A stretch of 64,000 bases of DNA from Roseibium sp. TrichSKD4 (GTDB lineage: Bacteria > Pseudomonadota > Alphaproteobacteria > Rhizobiales > Stappiaceae), in assembly GCF_000148725.1 (NCBI RefSeq), contig NZ_GL476320.1, positions 289,698-353,697 of the forward strand. Direction: 5' to 3'. A program made the translations under genes and the position numbers. A model generated the notes under the pieces. The model did not search any database and was not told the origin of the DNA. It was given only the letters and a program-made list of their open reading frames with translations. This document shows positions 26,844 to 37,780 of the stretch, in pieces (within the stretch, counting starts at the first letter, position 1; each line of letters starts with the position of its first letter).

Positions 26844-27242
26844 ATGGCAATTTCTGATCCGTTGGGGGATATGCTGACCCGGATCCGCAACGCGCAACTG
26901 CGTCGCAAGGGCAAGGTTAGTTCACCAAATTCCAAATTACGCGCACACGTACTTGAAGTGCTCGTAAAAGAAGGATACATCCGTGGCTTCACCACGGTTG
27001 ACTACGAGGGCGGTAAGTCCGAGTTGGAAATCGAACTGAAGTATTTCGACGGTGAGCCGGTTATCCGCACGATTGAGCGGGTCTCAAAGCCGGGTCGTCG
27101 CGTGTACTCTTCGGTAAAGAACATCCCGCACGTCTCTAATGGCCTGGGTGTGTCGATTCTGTCGACTCCACGCGGTGTCATGAGTGACCACCAAGCGCGC
27201 GATGAAAATGTAGGTGGCGAGGTTCTCTGCCGCGTCTTCTGA
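26844..27242 (+). CDS. rpsH: 30S ribosomal protein S8
   Basis: 132 residues. The C-terminal signature [20 protein letters not shown] is complete. In enterobacteria S8 represses the spc operon by binding the rplE leader; I saw no equivalent target here. Twelve bases after rpsN. Confidence 0.97.
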   Translation: MAISDPLGDMLTRIRNAQLRRKGKVSSPNSKLRAHVLEVLVKEGYIRGFTTVDYEGGKSELEIELKYFDGEPVIRTIERVSKPGRRVYSSVKNIPHVSNGLGVSILSTPRGVMSDHQARDENVGGEVLCRVF

Positions 27243-27283
27243 TGCGGTAGACTCGTCTTTAAGACAACGACAAGGTTGGTCAG

Positions 27284-27817
27284 ATGTCTCGTATTGGCAA
27301 AAAGCCAGTCCCCGTGCCAAGCGGGGTAACGGCAACGATCAACGGTCAGACCATTGCGGTCAAGGGCCCGAAGGGGGAACTCTCCTTCGTGCTCAACGAT
27401 CAGGTGCTGGCCGAAATGACGGACGACGGGATCAAGGTTGATCCACGTGGTAACTCCAAGACGGCACGTTCCCTTTGGGGTATGAGCCGGACCATGGTCC
27501 AGAACATCGTCACTGGTGTTAGCGAAGGCTTTGAGAAGAAGCTGGAGATGACAGGTGTCGGTTACCGTGCCCAAATGCAGGGCAAGAACCTTCAGCTTGC
27601 GCTGGGTTTCTCGCATGACGTTATTTACGACGTTCCGGAAGGGATCGAAGTAAAATGTCCGAAGCCGACCGAGATTGTTGTTTCGGGGATCGACAAGCAA
27701 ACTGTCGGTCAGGTTGCAGCGGAAATCCGCGAATTCCGTCCACCTGAGCCTTATAAGGGCAAGGGTGTACGCTACGCTGGCGAATTCATCGTCCGCAAAG
27801 AAGGCAAGAAGAAGTAA
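27284..27817 (+). CDS. rplF: 50S ribosomal protein L6
   Basis: 177 residues with two repeated L6 domains. The C-terminal signature [20 protein letters not shown] is near residue 153. Located near the factor-binding site. Forty-one bases after rpsH. Confidence 0.97.
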   Translation: MSRIGKKPVPVPSGVTATINGQTIAVKGPKGELSFVLNDQVLAEMTDDGIKVDPRGNSKTARSLWGMSRTMVQNIVTGVSEGFEKKLEMTGVGYRAQMQGKNLQLALGFSHDVIYDVPEGIEVKCPKPTEIVVSGIDKQTVGQVAAEIREFRPPEPYKGKGVRYAGEFIVRKEGKKK

Positions 27818-27829
27818 CGGAGCAGGATC

Positions 27830-28192
27830 ATGGCGAACAGCAAAAATGCTTTCGAACGCCGCCGCGATCGCGTGCGCCGTTCCATCAGAAAGACAGCCGG
27901 CGACCGCCCGCGTCTTTCGGTATTCCGCTCGTCGAAGCAGATCTACGCCCAGATCATCGACGATGCGAAAGGACATACTCTCGTTTCGGCTTCGACCATC
28001 GAGAAGGATGTCAAGGGCAACCTGAAAACGGGCGCCGACACCGCTGCTGCTGCAGCCGTCGGCAAGCTTGTCGCCGAGCGCGCTTCTGCCGCTGGCATCA
28101 AGCAGGTCGTGTTCGACCGGGGTGGGTACCAGTATCACGGGCGTGTTAAAGCGCTTGCAGATGCGGCCCGCGAAGGTGGACTTGATTTCTGA
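27830..28192 (+). CDS. rplR: 50S ribosomal protein L18
   Basis: 120 residues with a basic N-terminal tail ([20 protein letters not shown]) that binds 5S rRNA and the C-terminal [20 protein letters not shown] signature. Twelve bases after rplF. Confidence 0.97.
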   Translation: MANSKNAFERRRDRVRRSIRKTAGDRPRLSVFRSSKQIYAQIIDDAKGHTLVSASTIEKDVKGNLKTGADTAAAAAVGKLVAERASAAGIKQVVFDRGGYQYHGRVKALADAAREGGLDF

Positions 28193-28233
28193 CCAGCGCC
28201 CGTTGGCGCTCTTAAGAACGGAAGACTTATAAC

Positions 28234-28800
28234 ATGGCGAGACAAGACAATCGCGAGCGCGACGAGCGCGACAGCGAATTCGTCGACAAGCTGGTCCACA
28301 TCAACCGCGTTGCCAAGGTGGTCAAGGGTGGCCGTCGTTTCGGCTTTGCCGCTCTGGTGGTCGTAGGTGATCAAAAGGGCCGCGTTGGCTTTGGACACGG
28401 CAAGGCACGTGAAGTGCCTGAAGCAATCCGCAAGGCAACTGAAGCTGCCAAGCGCACTATGATCCGCGTACCGCTTCGTGAGGGCCGGACCCTTCACCAC
28501 GATGTGGAAGGCCGTCACGGTGCAGGCAAGGTGATCCTGCGTTCCGCACCTCCTGGTACTGGTATCATTGCCGGTGGCCCGATGCGTGCTGTTTTTGAAA
28601 CACTCGGTGTTCAGGACGTTGTTGCCAAGTCGCTGGGAACTTCAAACCCCTACAACATGGTGCGTGCAACTTTTGCAGCATTGACCAAGGAAGACAGCCC
28701 GCGCTCCGTCGCAGCTCGTCGTGGCCTGAAGGTCTCTGTGATCCAGTCGCGCCGCCGGGACAATAACGATGAGGCAGCTCCTGCAGCCGCCGAGGCTTGA
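28234..28800 (+). CDS. rpsE: 30S ribosomal protein S5
   Basis: 188 residues. The dsRBD-like N-terminal domain contains [20 protein letters not shown], including the loop linked to spectinomycin binding. The C-terminal domain covers about 95-165. An Ala/Glu-rich tail extends to 188. Forty-one bases after rplR. Confidence 0.97.
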   Translation: MARQDNRERDERDSEFVDKLVHINRVAKVVKGGRRFGFAALVVVGDQKGRVGFGHGKAREVPEAIRKATEAAKRTMIRVPLREGRTLHHDVEGRHGAGKVILRSAPPGTGIIAGGPMRAVFETLGVQDVVAKSLGTSNPYNMVRATFAALTKEDSPRSVAARRGLKVSVIQSRRRDNNDEAAPAAAEA

Positions 28801-28841
28801 TCTCGGCGGGCTCAGGGCCCACTTGAACGAGGGTTAGTTCC

Positions 28842-29039
28842 ATGGCGAACACCGAAAAGACCGTAACGGTCGAACAGATCGGGAGCCCGCTGCGCCGTCC
28901 GCAAGACCAGCGCGCAACGCTCATCGGTCTGGGTCTGAACAAGATGCACCGTCGCTCGACACTGAAGGACACACCGGAAGTGCGCGGCATGATCAGAAAG
29001 GTCCAGCATCTCGTTCGCGTCGTTGAAGACAACGCGTAA
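28842..29039 (+). CDS. rpmD: 50S ribosomal protein L30
   Basis: 65 residues ([20 protein letters not shown] from residue 7), standard short bacterial L30. Forty-one bases after rpsE and 21 before rplO. Confidence 0.96.
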   Translation: MANTEKTVTVEQIGSPLRRPQDQRATLIGLGLNKMHRRSTLKDTPEVRGMIRKVQHLVRVVEDNA

Positions 29040-29060
29040 GCGGGATCGGGAGATAGTATA

Positions 29061-29531
29061 ATGAAGCTCAACGAACTTCGGGACAATCCCGGTGCCGTAA
29101 AAGAGCGGACCCGCGTTGGACGCGGTATCGGCTCTGGCAAGGGCAAAACCGGCGGTCGTGGCGTCAAGGGTCAAAAGTCCCGTTCCGGCGTAGCGATCAA
29201 GGGCTTTGAAGGCGGTCAAATGCCACTGCACCGGCGTCTGCCGAAGCGTGGTTTTACCAACATCTTTGCCAAGGACTTCAACGTGGTATCTTTGGGCCGC
29301 GTTCAACAGGCTATCGACGCAGGCAAGCTTGATACGAAAGCTGCAGTCACTGTTGAAGCACTCAAGGCTGCAGGTGTAGTCAAGCGCGTTCGTGACGGCG
29401 TACGTCTGCTGAGTGATGGCGAGCTGAAAGCAGCTGTCACCTTTGAAATCGCTGGCGCTTCCAAAGCTGCCATTGAAGCGGTTGAAAAAGCGGGCGGCAA
29501 AGTAGTCGTTCAGGGAGCTCAGGCCGAATAG
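29061..29531 (+). CDS. rplO: 50S ribosomal protein L15
   Basis: 156 residues. The Gly/Arg/Lys-rich N-terminus ([20 protein letters not shown], about 21-40) threads into 23S rRNA. The globular C-terminal domain ends near 150. Directly upstream of secY, as in nearly all bacteria. Confidence 0.97.
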   Translation: MKLNELRDNPGAVKERTRVGRGIGSGKGKTGGRGVKGQKSRSGVAIKGFEGGQMPLHRRLPKRGFTNIFAKDFNVVSLGRVQQAIDAGKLDTKAAVTVEALKAAGVVKRVRDGVRLLSDGELKAAVTFEIAGASKAAIEAVEKAGGKVVVQGAQAE

Positions 29532-29578
29532 GCCTGGGCTTTTCCCATTTGTCGGTAAGTAACTGACCGGAGTAGGGC

Positions 29579-30910
29579 ATGGCATCCGCCGCCGAGCAAC
29601 TGGCGTCAAATTTAAATTTCTCAGCTTTCGCCAAGGCTGAAGAACTCAAAAAGCGCATCTGGTTCACACTGGGGGCGCTTTTGGTTTATCGACTGGGCAC
29701 ATACATTCCGCTGCCCGGCATCAATCCGGAAGCATTCGGGCAAGCGTTCAACCAGGCGCAATCCGGCATCATCGGCATGTTCAACATGTTTGCCGGTGGC
29801 GCAGTTGAGCGCATGGCCATTTTTGCGCTTGGCATTATGCCTTATATTTCCGCCTCGATTATCATGCAGCTGATGACGACGGTTGTTCCGACGCTTGAGC
29901 AAATGAAAAAAGACGGCGAGCAGGGCCGAAAAGTCATCAACCAGTACACCCGCTACGGAACAGTCGTTCTGGCTGCGCTTCAAGCTTACGGCATTGCCGT
30001 TGGTTTGGAAGGTGCGGCGAATGTCGTGACCGATCCGGGCTGGTTCTTCCGGGCGTCCACAGTGATCACCCTTGTAGGTGGCACGATGTTCTTGATGTGG
30101 CTCGGTGAGCAGATCACGTCTCGCGGCATTGGTAACGGTATTTCCCTGATCATCTTTGCAGGCATCGTGGCCGGACTTCCAACAGCCGTCGTTTCGACGC
30201 TTGAGCTTGGCCGTCAGGGCGCCTTGGCAACGTGGATCATTCTCGGAATCATCATTCTGGCCGTTGTCGTGATCGCGTTTATCGTGTTCATGGAGCGCGC
30301 ACAGCGCCGTCTTTTGATCCAGTATCCGAAGCGTCAGATGGGCAACCGGATGTTTGAGGGCAACACCTCATTCCTTCCGCTGAAGCTCAACACTGCTGGT
30401 GTTATTCCGCCGATCTTTGCGTCATCGCTTCTGTTGGTCCCGGCTACGATTTCGGGCTTCAACTCAGGTGGAGGCAACGAGTGGCTGACGACCATCACAG
30501 CGCTGCTTGGTCATGGCCAGCCGCTCTATATGGTCTTCTATGCGGTGATGATCATCTTCTTCTGTTTCTTCTACACAGCGATCGTCTTCAATCCGACGGA
30601 CACTGCTGATAACCTGAAGAAACATGGCGGTTTCATTCCGGGTATTCGTCCGGGCGAGCGTACCGCGCAGTACATCGACTATGTGCTGACTCGCGTTACC
30701 GTCGTTGGGGCCATATACATAACCCTCGTCTGTCTATTACCCGAATTCCTCATTTCGGCGACGGGCGTACCGTTCTATTTCGGTGGAACCTCATTGCTGA
30801 TCGTCGTCAGTGTGACAATGGATACCGTTTCTCAGATCCAGGGTCATCTGCTCGCGCACCAGTATGAGGGACTGGTGAAGAAAGCAAAACTGAGGGGGAA
30901 GCGTAAATGA
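29579..30910 (+). CDS. secY: Preprotein translocase subunit SecY
   Basis: 443 residues with ten predicted membrane helices. The plug and TM2 region ([20 protein letters not shown] near residue 44) and the cytoplasmic loop near TM8-9 ([20 protein letters not shown] near 340) are conserved. Forms the protein-conducting channel with SecE and SecG. Its stop overlaps the adk start (ATGA). Confidence 0.98.
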   Translation: MASAAEQLASNLNFSAFAKAEELKKRIWFTLGALLVYRLGTYIPLPGINPEAFGQAFNQAQSGIIGMFNMFAGGAVERMAIFALGIMPYISASIIMQLMTTVVPTLEQMKKDGEQGRKVINQYTRYGTVVLAALQAYGIAVGLEGAANVVTDPGWFFRASTVITLVGGTMFLMWLGEQITSRGIGNGISLIIFAGIVAGLPTAVVSTLELGRQGALATWIILGIIILAVVVIAFIVFMERAQRRLLIQYPKRQMGNRMFEGNTSFLPLKLNTAGVIPPIFASSLLLVPATISGFNSGGGNEWLTTITALLGHGQPLYMVFYAVMIIFFCFFYTAIVFNPTDTADNLKKHGGFIPGIRPGERTAQYIDYVLTRVTVVGAIYITLVCLLPEFLISATGVPFYFGGTSLLIVVSVTMDTVSQIQGHLLAHQYEGLVKKAKLRGKRK

Positions 30911-31500
30911 GGCTGATTTTGGTGGGACCGCCGGGTGCAGGTAAAGGCACTCAGGCAGCTCGTTTGGTTGCGAATTACAACATTCCGCAACTTTCGACCG
31001 GCGACATGTTGCGCGCTGCTGTCGCAGCGGAGACACCAATCGGTCTTCAGGCCAAGGCTGTGATGGATGCCGGTGGGCTCGTTTCCGACGAGATCGTTGT
31101 TGGCATCATCCGCGACCGCATCAACGAAGAAGACGCCAAGAACGGCTTCATTCTGGATGGGTTCCCGCGGACGATTGCCCAGGCAGACGCTCTCGCGGAC
31201 ATGCTCAAGGACAATGGACTTGAGCTTAATGCCGTGGTTGAGCTTCGCGTTGATCAGACAAAACTGGTCGACCGGATCATCAACCGTGCAGAAGAAGCCA
31301 AGGCCGCTGGTCAGCCGGTCCGTAAGGACGACGATCCAGAGGTCTTCAAGGACCGTCTTGAGGCCTATAACCGCGACACAGCTGTGGTTATTCCATACTA
31401 CGAGAAGGCCGGTTTGCTGACCGTTGTTGATGGCATGCAATCCATCGACGATGTTGCAGGCAGCATTGATGCCGTTCTTAAGAAAACACAGGCGGCCTGA
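30907..31500 (+). CDS. adk: Adenylate kinase
   Basis: 197 residues; catalyses ATP + AMP to 2 ADP. P-loop GPPGAGKGT is at residues 7-15 and [10 protein letters not shown] near 84. The LID between about 125 and 145 is short and lacks the zinc-binding cysteines, so this is the short form usual in alphaproteobacteria. Translationally coupled to secY. A terminator lies 30 bases downstream, ending the spc unit. Confidence 0.97.
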   Translation: MRLILVGPPGAGKGTQAARLVANYNIPQLSTGDMLRAAVAAETPIGLQAKAVMDAGGLVSDEIVVGIIRDRINEEDAKNGFILDGFPRTIAQADALADMLKDNGLELNAVVELRVDQTKLVDRIINRAEEAKAAGQPVRKDDDPEVFKDRLEAYNRDTAVVIPYYEKAGLLTVVDGMQSIDDVAGSIDAVLKKTQAA

Positions 31501-31529
31501 CCCTACAGGATGCTATGTGGAAGCTCTGG

Positions 31530-31555
31530 AAAGCGCGCCATTTGGCGCGCTTTTT
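31530..31555 (+). terminator. Rho-independent terminator after adk
   Basis: AAAGCGCGCC (31530-31539) pairs perfectly with GGCGCGCTTT (31544-31553) around ATTT, followed by TT and C. It separates the spc cluster from the rpsM-rplQ cluster. Confidence 0.8.
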
Positions 31556-31559
31556 CGTC

Positions 31560-31588
31560 TTGACGAAACCTTTGACTTTCGGTAAACG
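31560..31588 (+). promoter_or_regulatory. Candidate promoter for rpsM-rpsK-rpoA-rplQ
   Basis: TTGACG (31560-31565) is followed after 17 bases by TAAACG (31583-31588). The -10 match is weak (three of six), but a promoter is expected here because a terminator lies just upstream. An alternative TTGACT at 31572 has a similar score. Confidence 0.35.
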
Positions 31589-31755
31589 ACGCCATCAATC
31601 CTTAAAAAGGTTTGCGCCGCTCTCATGTGAATCATGAGGACGGTGTTTTGCGTGCTTGAATACGGCCGCAAATAATCATCCGCAAGGGCCGGACTCCACC
31701 GGACGCGGGTATAACAATGGCCGCAGCCTTTGGGCTGCATGAAATGGAGACCAGC

Positions 31756-32124
31756 GTGGCACGTATTGCTGGCGTTAACATCCCGACAAACAAGCGCGTC
31801 ATCATTGCGCTTCAGTACATCCACGGCATTGGCGCGAAATTCGCCCAGGAAATCGTCGAAAAGAACAACATCGACGCTGCTCGCCGCGTGAACGAGCTTT
31901 CCGACGCTGAAGTTCTGTCTATCCGCGAAACCATTGACCGCGATTACATCGTGGAAGGTGACCTTCGTCGTGACACAGCCATGAACATCAAGCGTCTGAT
32001 GGACCTCGGTTGCTACCGTGGTCTGCGTCACCGCCGCGGCCTTCCGGTTCGTGGTCAGCGGACGCACACAAACGCACGTACCCGTAAGGGTCCGGCGAAG
32101 CCGATCGCAGGTAAGAAGAAGTAA
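31756..32124 (+). CDS. rpsM: 30S ribosomal protein S13
   Basis: 122 residues from the GTG at 31756, giving the conserved N-terminus (M)[14 protein letters not shown] and a GGAG site six bases upstream. The longer in-frame ATG start at 31717 would add unconserved residues. The C-terminal [20 protein letters not shown] signature is complete. Contacts P-site tRNA and S19. Confidence 0.95.
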   Translation: MARIAGVNIPTNKRVIIALQYIHGIGAKFAQEIVEKNNIDAARRVNELSDAEVLSIRETIDRDYIVEGDLRRDTAMNIKRLMDLGCYRGLRHRRGLPVRGQRTHTNARTRKGPAKPIAGKKK

Positions 32125-32190
32125 TTTGCCCCGATTGGCGGTGGAGCTGCCGGCACTACGGCAGTGAAGAGATCAAAGTAAGGAATTCAA

Positions 32191-32580
32191 ATGGCAAAAG
32201 ACACAACGCGCGTCCGTCGCCGCGAGCGGAAAAACATTTCCTCCGGCGTTGCGCATGTGAACTCTACATTCAACAACACCATGATCACCATCACTGATGC
32301 ACAGGGAAATGCGATTTCCTGGTCATCCGCTGGTGCTCTGGGCTTCAAGGGCTCTCGTAAGTCCACTCCGTACGCAGCTCAGGTTGCTGCTGAAGACGCT
32401 GCAAAGAAAGCAGCTGATCACGGCATGCGTACGCTCGAAGTTGAAGTTCGTGGTCCTGGTTCAGGTCGTGAATCTGCGCTGCGCGCTCTTCAGGCTGCCG
32501 GTTTCCTCATCACGTCCATCCGTGACGTGACGCCGATCCCGCACAACGGCTGCCGTCCGCGCAAGCGTCGTCGCGTCTAA
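32191..32580 (+). CDS. rpsK: 30S ribosomal protein S11
   Basis: 129 residues. Conserved [20 protein letters not shown] near residue 20 and the basic tail [20 protein letters not shown]. Forms the platform of the 30S subunit. Sixty-six bases after rpsM. Confidence 0.97.
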   Translation: MAKDTTRVRRRERKNISSGVAHVNSTFNNTMITITDAQGNAISWSSAGALGFKGSRKSTPYAAQVAAEDAAKKAADHGMRTLEVEVRGPGSGRESALRALQAAGFLITSIRDVTPIPHNGCRPRKRRRV

Positions 32581-32670
32581 GGCCTTCTGGCTTTGGGCAA
32601 CTGTTTCTCCAGTGGCAAAGAATAGCCTGGAACTTGTGCATTCAGGCGGGATAGCCGAAGGGACATATAC

Positions 32671-33693
32671 GTGACAATTCAAAAGAACTGGCAAGAACTG
32701 ATCAAGCCGACCAAGCTGGAAGTAAAACCGGGCGATGACCCGCGCTTCCTGGCCACAGTTGTGGCCGAACCGCTTGAGCGTGGCTATGGTCTGACGCTTG
32801 GCAATGCCTTGCGCCGCATTCTGCTGTCGTCTCTCCAGGGCGCTGCAGTAACTGCTGTGCAGATCGACGGCGTTCTTCACGAGTTTTCGTCCATTCCGGG
32901 CGTGCGTGAAGACGTGACGGACATCGTTCTCAACATCAAGGAAATCGCCATCCGCATGGAAGGTGAGGGCCCCAAGCGCATGGTTGTGCGCAAGCAGGGA
33001 CCTGGTGTTGTTACAGCTGGTGACATCCAGACTGTTGGCGATGTTGAAGTTCTGAACCCGGAGCTGGTTCTGTGTACTCTTGATGAGGGCGCAGAGATCC
33101 GTATGGAGTTCACTGTCAACACTGGCAAGGGCTATGTTGCATCCGACCGGAACCGTCCGGAAGATGCTCCAATTGGCCTGATCCCGGTCGACAGCTTGTA
33201 TTCCCCGGTCAAGAAGGTCTCCTACAAGGTTGAAAACACCCGTGAAGGTCAGGTTCTCGATTACGACAAACTGACTTTGACCGTTGAAACCGATGGATCA
33301 GTCAAGCCGGATGATGCGGTTGCTTTCGCAGCACGCATTCTTCAGGACCAGCTGTCCATCTTCGTCAACTTTGAAGAGCCGCAGCGCGAAGTCGCCGAGG
33401 ACACTGTCCCGGAACTGGCTTTCAACCCTGCGCTTCTCAAGAAGGTCGACGAGCTGGAGCTGTCCGTCCGTTCTGCAAACTGTCTGAAGAACGACAATAT
33501 CGTGTATATTGGCGATCTCATTCAGAAGACCGAAGCGGAAATGCTGCGCACGCCGAACTTTGGCCGCAAGTCGCTTAACGAGATCAAGGAAGTTCTCGCC
33601 CAGATGGGTCTCCATCTCGGCATGGAAGTCGCCAACTGGCCGCCTGAGAACATCGATGACCTCGCAAAGCGCTACGAAGATCATCAGTATTAA
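32671..33693 (+). CDS. rpoA: DNA-directed RNA polymerase subunit alpha
   Basis: 340 residues starting at GTG 32671 (then [17 protein letters not shown], the alphaproteobacterial N-terminus). The N-terminal assembly domain covers about 1-235. The C-terminal domain with two helix-hairpin-helix motifs ([20 protein letters not shown] near 267) covers about 250-330. An AAGGGA site lies ten bases upstream. Confidence 0.98.
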   Translation: MTIQKNWQELIKPTKLEVKPGDDPRFLATVVAEPLERGYGLTLGNALRRILLSSLQGAAVTAVQIDGVLHEFSSIPGVREDVTDIVLNIKEIAIRMEGEGPKRMVVRKQGPGVVTAGDIQTVGDVEVLNPELVLCTLDEGAEIRMEFTVNTGKGYVASDRNRPEDAPIGLIPVDSLYSPVKKVSYKVENTREGQVLDYDKLTLTVETDGSVKPDDAVAFAARILQDQLSIFVNFEEPQREVAEDTVPELAFNPALLKKVDELELSVRSANCLKNDNIVYIGDLIQKTEAEMLRTPNFGRKSLNEIKEVLAQMGLHLGMEVANWPPENIDDLAKRYEDHQY

Positions 33694-33777
33694 GGGGCGC
33701 ACGCGTCCCTAACGGAGCAACCGGGCAAGTGCTTGGCGAGAGACCAGCAGACTGCCTGATAGACAAAGGAGAGGGCT

Positions 33778-34203
33778 ATGCGCCACGGGAAATCCGGCCG
33801 TAAGCTCAACCGGACATCTAGCCACCGTAAGGCTATGTTCGCGAACATGGCAGCGTCGCTGATCAAGCACGAGCAAATCGTGACGACCCTGCCAAAGGCT
33901 AAAGAAATGAAGCCGATCATCGACAAGCTCATCACATTGGGCAAGCGCGGTGATCTTCACGCACGCCGTCAGGCTATTTCGCAAGTCCGCGATGCTGCCA
34001 TGGTCAAGAAGCTGTTTGACACGCTTGGCGAGCGTTACAAGGAACGCAACGGCGGTTACAGCCGTGTTCTGAAAGCTGGCTTCCGTTATGGCGACAACGC
34101 ACCGATGGCTGTCATCGAGCTGGTCGACCGTGATCCGGAAGCACGCGGCGCAGAAGACCGCGCACGCGCCGAAGCACAAGAATCCGCTGAAGCAGCTGCA
34201 TAA
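33778..34203 (+). CDS. rplQ: 50S ribosomal protein L17
   Basis: 141 residues ([20 protein letters not shown]), with a Glu/Ala-rich C-terminal extension beyond about 118. An AGGAGAGGG site precedes the ATG. Last gene of the ribosomal block, followed by a strong terminator. Confidence 0.97.
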   Translation: MRHGKSGRKLNRTSSHRKAMFANMAASLIKHEQIVTTLPKAKEMKPIIDKLITLGKRGDLHARRQAISQVRDAAMVKKLFDTLGERYKERNGGYSRVLKAGFRYGDNAPMAVIELVDRDPEARGAEDRARAEAQESAEAAA

Positions 34204-34226
34204 GCACCGCTTCAGGATTTGACATG

Positions 34227-34258
34227 AAAAGGGCGGACCACATCGGTCCGCCCTTTTT
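34227..34258 (+). terminator. Bidirectional terminator after rplQ
   Basis: AAAAGGGCGGACC (34227-34239) pairs with GGTCCGCCCTTTT (34245-34257) around ACATC, followed by T. The A and T flanks make it usable on both strands, fitting the convergent gene at 34293. Confidence 0.9.
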
Positions 34259-34292
34259 GTTGGTCTTTGGTCCGCCAATTTTCTCGCGAAAC

Positions 34293-34718
34293 TCAATTAA
34301 TCTCGCAGCTTCTATACAACACGTTGCACTTGATCCATGCCGTGCTGGTGATTTTGGATACACCGCTTCCGGTTTCAGCATGGGCATACATGCAGAACTT
34401 CTTCACGCCCCTGAACTCGATCTGGTTTCCGTTTACATCTTTGGTTGAGATGTTGATGTACTCGCGATTTCCCGAAGTTCGGCACTGTTGTTTGTGACCC
34501 GCGCCATTTCGTTTCTTCATAGAGATAGAGCTTTCCACGATGTACTCATCGCTTCGGGCTGCAAAGCACTGAACAGGTGAGTTCGCGGACGCGCCACGAT
34601 CACTTGTGCTGTAGGCTTTGCCGCTATCGACGACAAATACCTGACTATCCTCACAAGCTGCTTCTGCCAGGCCAACTGACATCAGGGATAAGAGACAAAA
34701 CACTCCAAATTTGCGCAT
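34293..34718 (-). CDS. Small secreted protein of unknown function
   Basis: About 141 residues starting MRKFGVFCLLSLMSVGLAEA, a clear Sec signal peptide cleaved after AEA. A GGAGGG site lies just before this ATG. An in-frame start 29 codons further upstream lacks such support. The mature part is rich in Ser, Thr and Asn and has six cysteines (including CEDSQ, QCFAA, QQCRT and KFCMY), suggesting disulfides in the periplasm or outside. I recognise no domain. It converges on rplQ. Confidence 0.7.
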   Translation of the reverse strand: MRKFGVFCLLSLMSVGLAEAACEDSQVFVVDSGKAYSTSDRGASANSPVQCFAARSDEYIVESSISMKKRNGAGHKQQCRTSGNREYINISTKDVNGNQIEFRGVKKFCMYAHAETGSGVSKITSTAWIKCNVLYRSCEIN

Positions 34719-34980
34719 GACACCCTCCGGTTCTCCATTTTGAGATGTAAATATTTGCAGTGTAATTTTACCGGGTCGGGCGTGATCCAAGCGGGAATAC
34801 GCCATGAAGAGAGTGTGAGGCTGAAGAGCGTTGAGCTTTCCGGGAGAGGTTTGTCAGAAATCCTTCGTAACCCACGGACTGTTCACCAGCGATTGATTGT
34901 GTTTGCGCGCAAAACTCCCTATCTGCCAAGGTGACGGTTCTTTCAAAAGAGATTCGCCGAAAATGGCTTGGGAGACGGGA

Positions 34981-36420
34981 ATGACACTCGGGGCAGGGCG
35001 CAAGCTCATCAAACTGACAGCGGTAATCGCCCTTGCAGTTGGCACTGTCTTTCAGGGGGCAAACGCGCAGGATGGTGCGCGGCAGGTACCAACCTCCGCT
35101 GCAGAAATGAAACTCTCTTTTGCACCCATCGTGAGGGACGTCGGCCCGGCGGTGGTCAATGTCTATGCAAGTCGGCGCGTGGTGCAACAGCGCAGGGTGT
35201 CTCCCTTTTTCGACGATCCGTTCTTTAAGAGGTTCTTTGGTGAGCCGGGTGGAAACCTCTCACGTCCACGAGAGCGGGTGCAGTCGTCCCTTGGCTCTGG
35301 TGTCATCATCTCCGATGATGGGACGGTGATTACCAATCACCACGTCATCAAGGATGCGGATGAAGTTCGTGTCGCCCTGAACGACCGGCGTGAGTTTGAT
35401 GCCGAAATTATTCTCAAGGACGAACGCACGGATCTGGCCGTTTTAAAGATCAAAGCAGATGGCCCTTTTGACTCTGTGCCCTTTGCTGAAACGGATAGTC
35501 TGGAAGTCGGTGATATCGTTCTGGCCATCGGCAATCCGTTCGGGGTTGGTCAAACCGTGACCCAGGGCATTGTGTCGGCCTTGGCGCGCACGCAGGTTGG
35601 CGTGACGGATTATCAGTTCTTCATTCAGACCGATGCAGCCATCAACCCCGGAAATTCGGGCGGGGCCTTGGTGGATATGCATGGTCGGCTGGTTGGCATC
35701 AACACAGCGATCTTTTCACGCTCTGGCGGCTCCAACGGCATCGGCTTTGCCATCCCGGCCCATATGGCGCGCTTCGTGGCATCAGCAGCCGGGCAGGGTG
35801 ATATGGTTCGCCGTCCCTGGCTTGGCGCAACGGTCCAAACGGTCAGCGCTGAAATCTCGGAAGCCTTGGGACTGGATCGTCCACGCGGCGTCCTCGTCAC
35901 CAACGTCTTTGAAGGCTCCCCGGCACGGGCAGCGGGTCTGCGCGTGAGTGACCTTGTAGTGGCCATCGATGGCAAGGAAGTCATTGATCCGGACAGTTTT
36001 GGCTATCGCTTTGCAACCAAGCCGCTCGGCGAGGTCTCCAGCTTCACGGTTCTGCGCTCCGGCGGCGAAACCATCATTGATGTTCGGCTGGAGCCAGCAC
36101 CTGAAACCGTCCCTCGCGATGAGAGGTTTCTCGATGAATTTTCACCCTTTGAAGGTGTGACCGTGATGAACCTGTCGCCCGCCGTGGCCGAGGAGCTGCG
36201 GATTGAGGGAGACTATGAAGGGGTTGTGATTACTGCGGTCGATCCGCGCGGAACGGCCCGCCGCGTCGGGCTGCGGGTTGGTGACATCGTGCGCAGCGTC
36301 AACGGTCGGCAGATCGACAGCACCGAACGATTGGAACGGGAAACGCGCCGCGATGTTCGGGTCTGGGACCTTGAAATCGAACGCGGTGATCAGGTTCAGC
36401 GCATTCGGCTGAGAGGCTAG
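34981..36420 (+). CDS. Periplasmic serine protease, Do/DegP-DegQ family
   Basis: 479 residues from the ATG at 34981, behind GGGAGACGGGA. Residues 1-30 are a signal peptide (cleavage near ANAQ). The trypsin-like domain has the catalytic triad His121 (TNHHVI), Asp151 (DLAVLKI) and Ser226 (NPGNSGGAL). Two PDZ domains follow at about 280-370 and 385-475. It degrades or refolds misfolded envelope proteins. The neighbour rarA starts 17 bases downstream, so the two are probably co-transcribed. DegQ versus DegP cannot be assigned from sequence alone. Confidence 0.95.
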   Translation: MTLGAGRKLIKLTAVIALAVGTVFQGANAQDGARQVPTSAAEMKLSFAPIVRDVGPAVVNVYASRRVVQQRRVSPFFDDPFFKRFFGEPGGNLSRPRERVQSSLGSGVIISDDGTVITNHHVIKDADEVRVALNDRREFDAEIILKDERTDLAVLKIKADGPFDSVPFAETDSLEVGDIVLAIGNPFGVGQTVTQGIVSALARTQVGVTDYQFFIQTDAAINPGNSGGALVDMHGRLVGINTAIFSRSGGSNGIGFAIPAHMARFVASAAGQGDMVRRPWLGATVQTVSAEISEALGLDRPRGVLVTNVFEGSPARAAGLRVSDLVVAIDGKEVIDPDSFGYRFATKPLGEVSSFTVLRSGGETIIDVRLEPAPETVPRDERFLDEFSPFEGVTVMNLSPAVAEELRIEGDYEGVVITAVDPRGTARRVGLRVGDIVRSVNGRQIDSTERLERETRRDVRVWDLEIERGDQVQRIRLRG

Positions 36421-36436
36421 GAAAAGGGCAGGGGCG

Positions 36437-37750
36437 ATGTCAGATCTGTTTGCCGCATCTGGTCTGGACAAGGACGTCAATCGCCCCTTGGCCGATCGCT
36501 TGCGGCCACAGAAGCTGGACGATGTCGTCGGTCAAGACCATCTGCTTGGGCCGGACGGAACACTGTCGCGCATGCTCAAGACGCGCAGTCTGGGCTCTCT
36601 GATCTTCTGGGGGCCACCGGGAACTGGCAAGACGACCATCGCGCGCCTTCTGGCGGATGAAACAGATCTCGCCTTTGAGCAGATTTCCGCGATCTTTTCC
36701 GGCGTGGCGGATCTGAAGAAGGTGTTTGAAACGGCCCGAGCTCGCCGCATGGGCGGGCGTGGCACGCTTTTATTCGTGGACGAGATCCACCGCTTCAATC
36801 GTGCCCAGCAGGACAGTTTTTTGCCCGTTATGGAAGACGGCACCATCACGCTTGTTGGGGCGACCACGGAAAACCCGTCTTTTGAGCTGAATGCCGCTGT
36901 TCTCTCCCGCTCCCACGTCATGACGTTCCATTCGTTGAACATTGAGTCGATCGGAAAGCTGTTGGCGCGGGCCGAGGAAGAAGAGGGCAAACCCTTGCCG
37001 CTGGACGAAGAGGCGCGCGGTGTTCTCATTCGCATGGCAGATGGGGACGGGCGGTCAGCGCTCACACTGGCGGAAGATGTGTGGCGGGCAGCAGATGAGG
37101 ATGAGGTTTTTGATGCCGAGCGTCTGCAGGGCATCGTGCAGCGACGTGCCCCGATCTATGACAAGGGGCAGGACGGGCACTACAATCTGATCTCGGCTCT
37201 TCATAAATCCGTCCGCGGTTCAGACCCGGACGCATCGCTTTACTGGTTTTGCCGGATGTTGGACGGGGGCGAGGACCCGATGTATCTCGCCCGACGCCTG
37301 ATCCGCATGGCGGTTGAAGACATCGGGTTGGCGGACCCGCACGCTCTGGTTCAGGCCAACAGTGCGCGCGATGCCTACCAGATGCTTGGCTCTCCGGAAG
37401 GAGAACTGGCATTGGCGCAGGCCGTGATTTATCTCGCCAGTGCACCGAAATCGAATGGTGCCTATCTGGCCTATAAGGCTGCCATGCGCAGCGCCAAATC
37501 CAGTGGTTCCCTGTTGCCGCCTAAGCATATTCTCAATGCGCCGACCAAGTTGATGAAGGCGGAAGGGTATGGCGATGGCTATCAATATGATCATGATGCG
37601 CCGGACGGATTCTCTGGTCAGGATTACTTTCCCGAAACTCTTGGGCGTCAGACTTACTATGATCCGCCAGACAGAGGCTTTGAGCGGGAATTGCGCAAGC
37701 GACTGGACTATTGGTCTCGTCTGCGGCGCGAGCGCAGCGGAACGTCTTAA
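36437..37750 (+). CDS. rarA: Replication-associated recombination protein RarA (MgsA), AAA+ ATPase
   Basis: 437 residues. Walker A GPPGTGKT is at 59-66, Walker B LLFVDEIHR at 111-119, and sensor 1 lies in GATTENPSFELN near 139. The C-terminal half is the RarA-specific helical and tetramerisation region (SPEGELALAQAVIYLASAPK near 316). Acts at stalled replication forks. The degQ-rarA pairing is common in Hyphomicrobiales. Confidence 0.96.
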   Translation: MSDLFAASGLDKDVNRPLADRLRPQKLDDVVGQDHLLGPDGTLSRMLKTRSLGSLIFWGPPGTGKTTIARLLADETDLAFEQISAIFSGVADLKKVFETARARRMGGRGTLLFVDEIHRFNRAQQDSFLPVMEDGTITLVGATTENPSFELNAAVLSRSHVMTFHSLNIESIGKLLARAEEEEGKPLPLDEEARGVLIRMADGDGRSALTLAEDVWRAADEDEVFDAERLQGIVQRRAPIYDKGQDGHYNLISALHKSVRGSDPDASLYWFCRMLDGGEDPMYLARRLIRMAVEDIGLADPHALVQANSARDAYQMLGSPEGELALAQAVIYLASAPKSNGAYLAYKAAMRSAKSSGSLLPPKHILNAPTKLMKAEGYGDGYQYDHDAPDGFSGQDYFPETLGRQTYYDPPDRGFERELRKRLDYWSRLRRERSGTS

Positions 37751-37780
37751 GGGACAAAGGGCAATGACAGGCACACGCTC

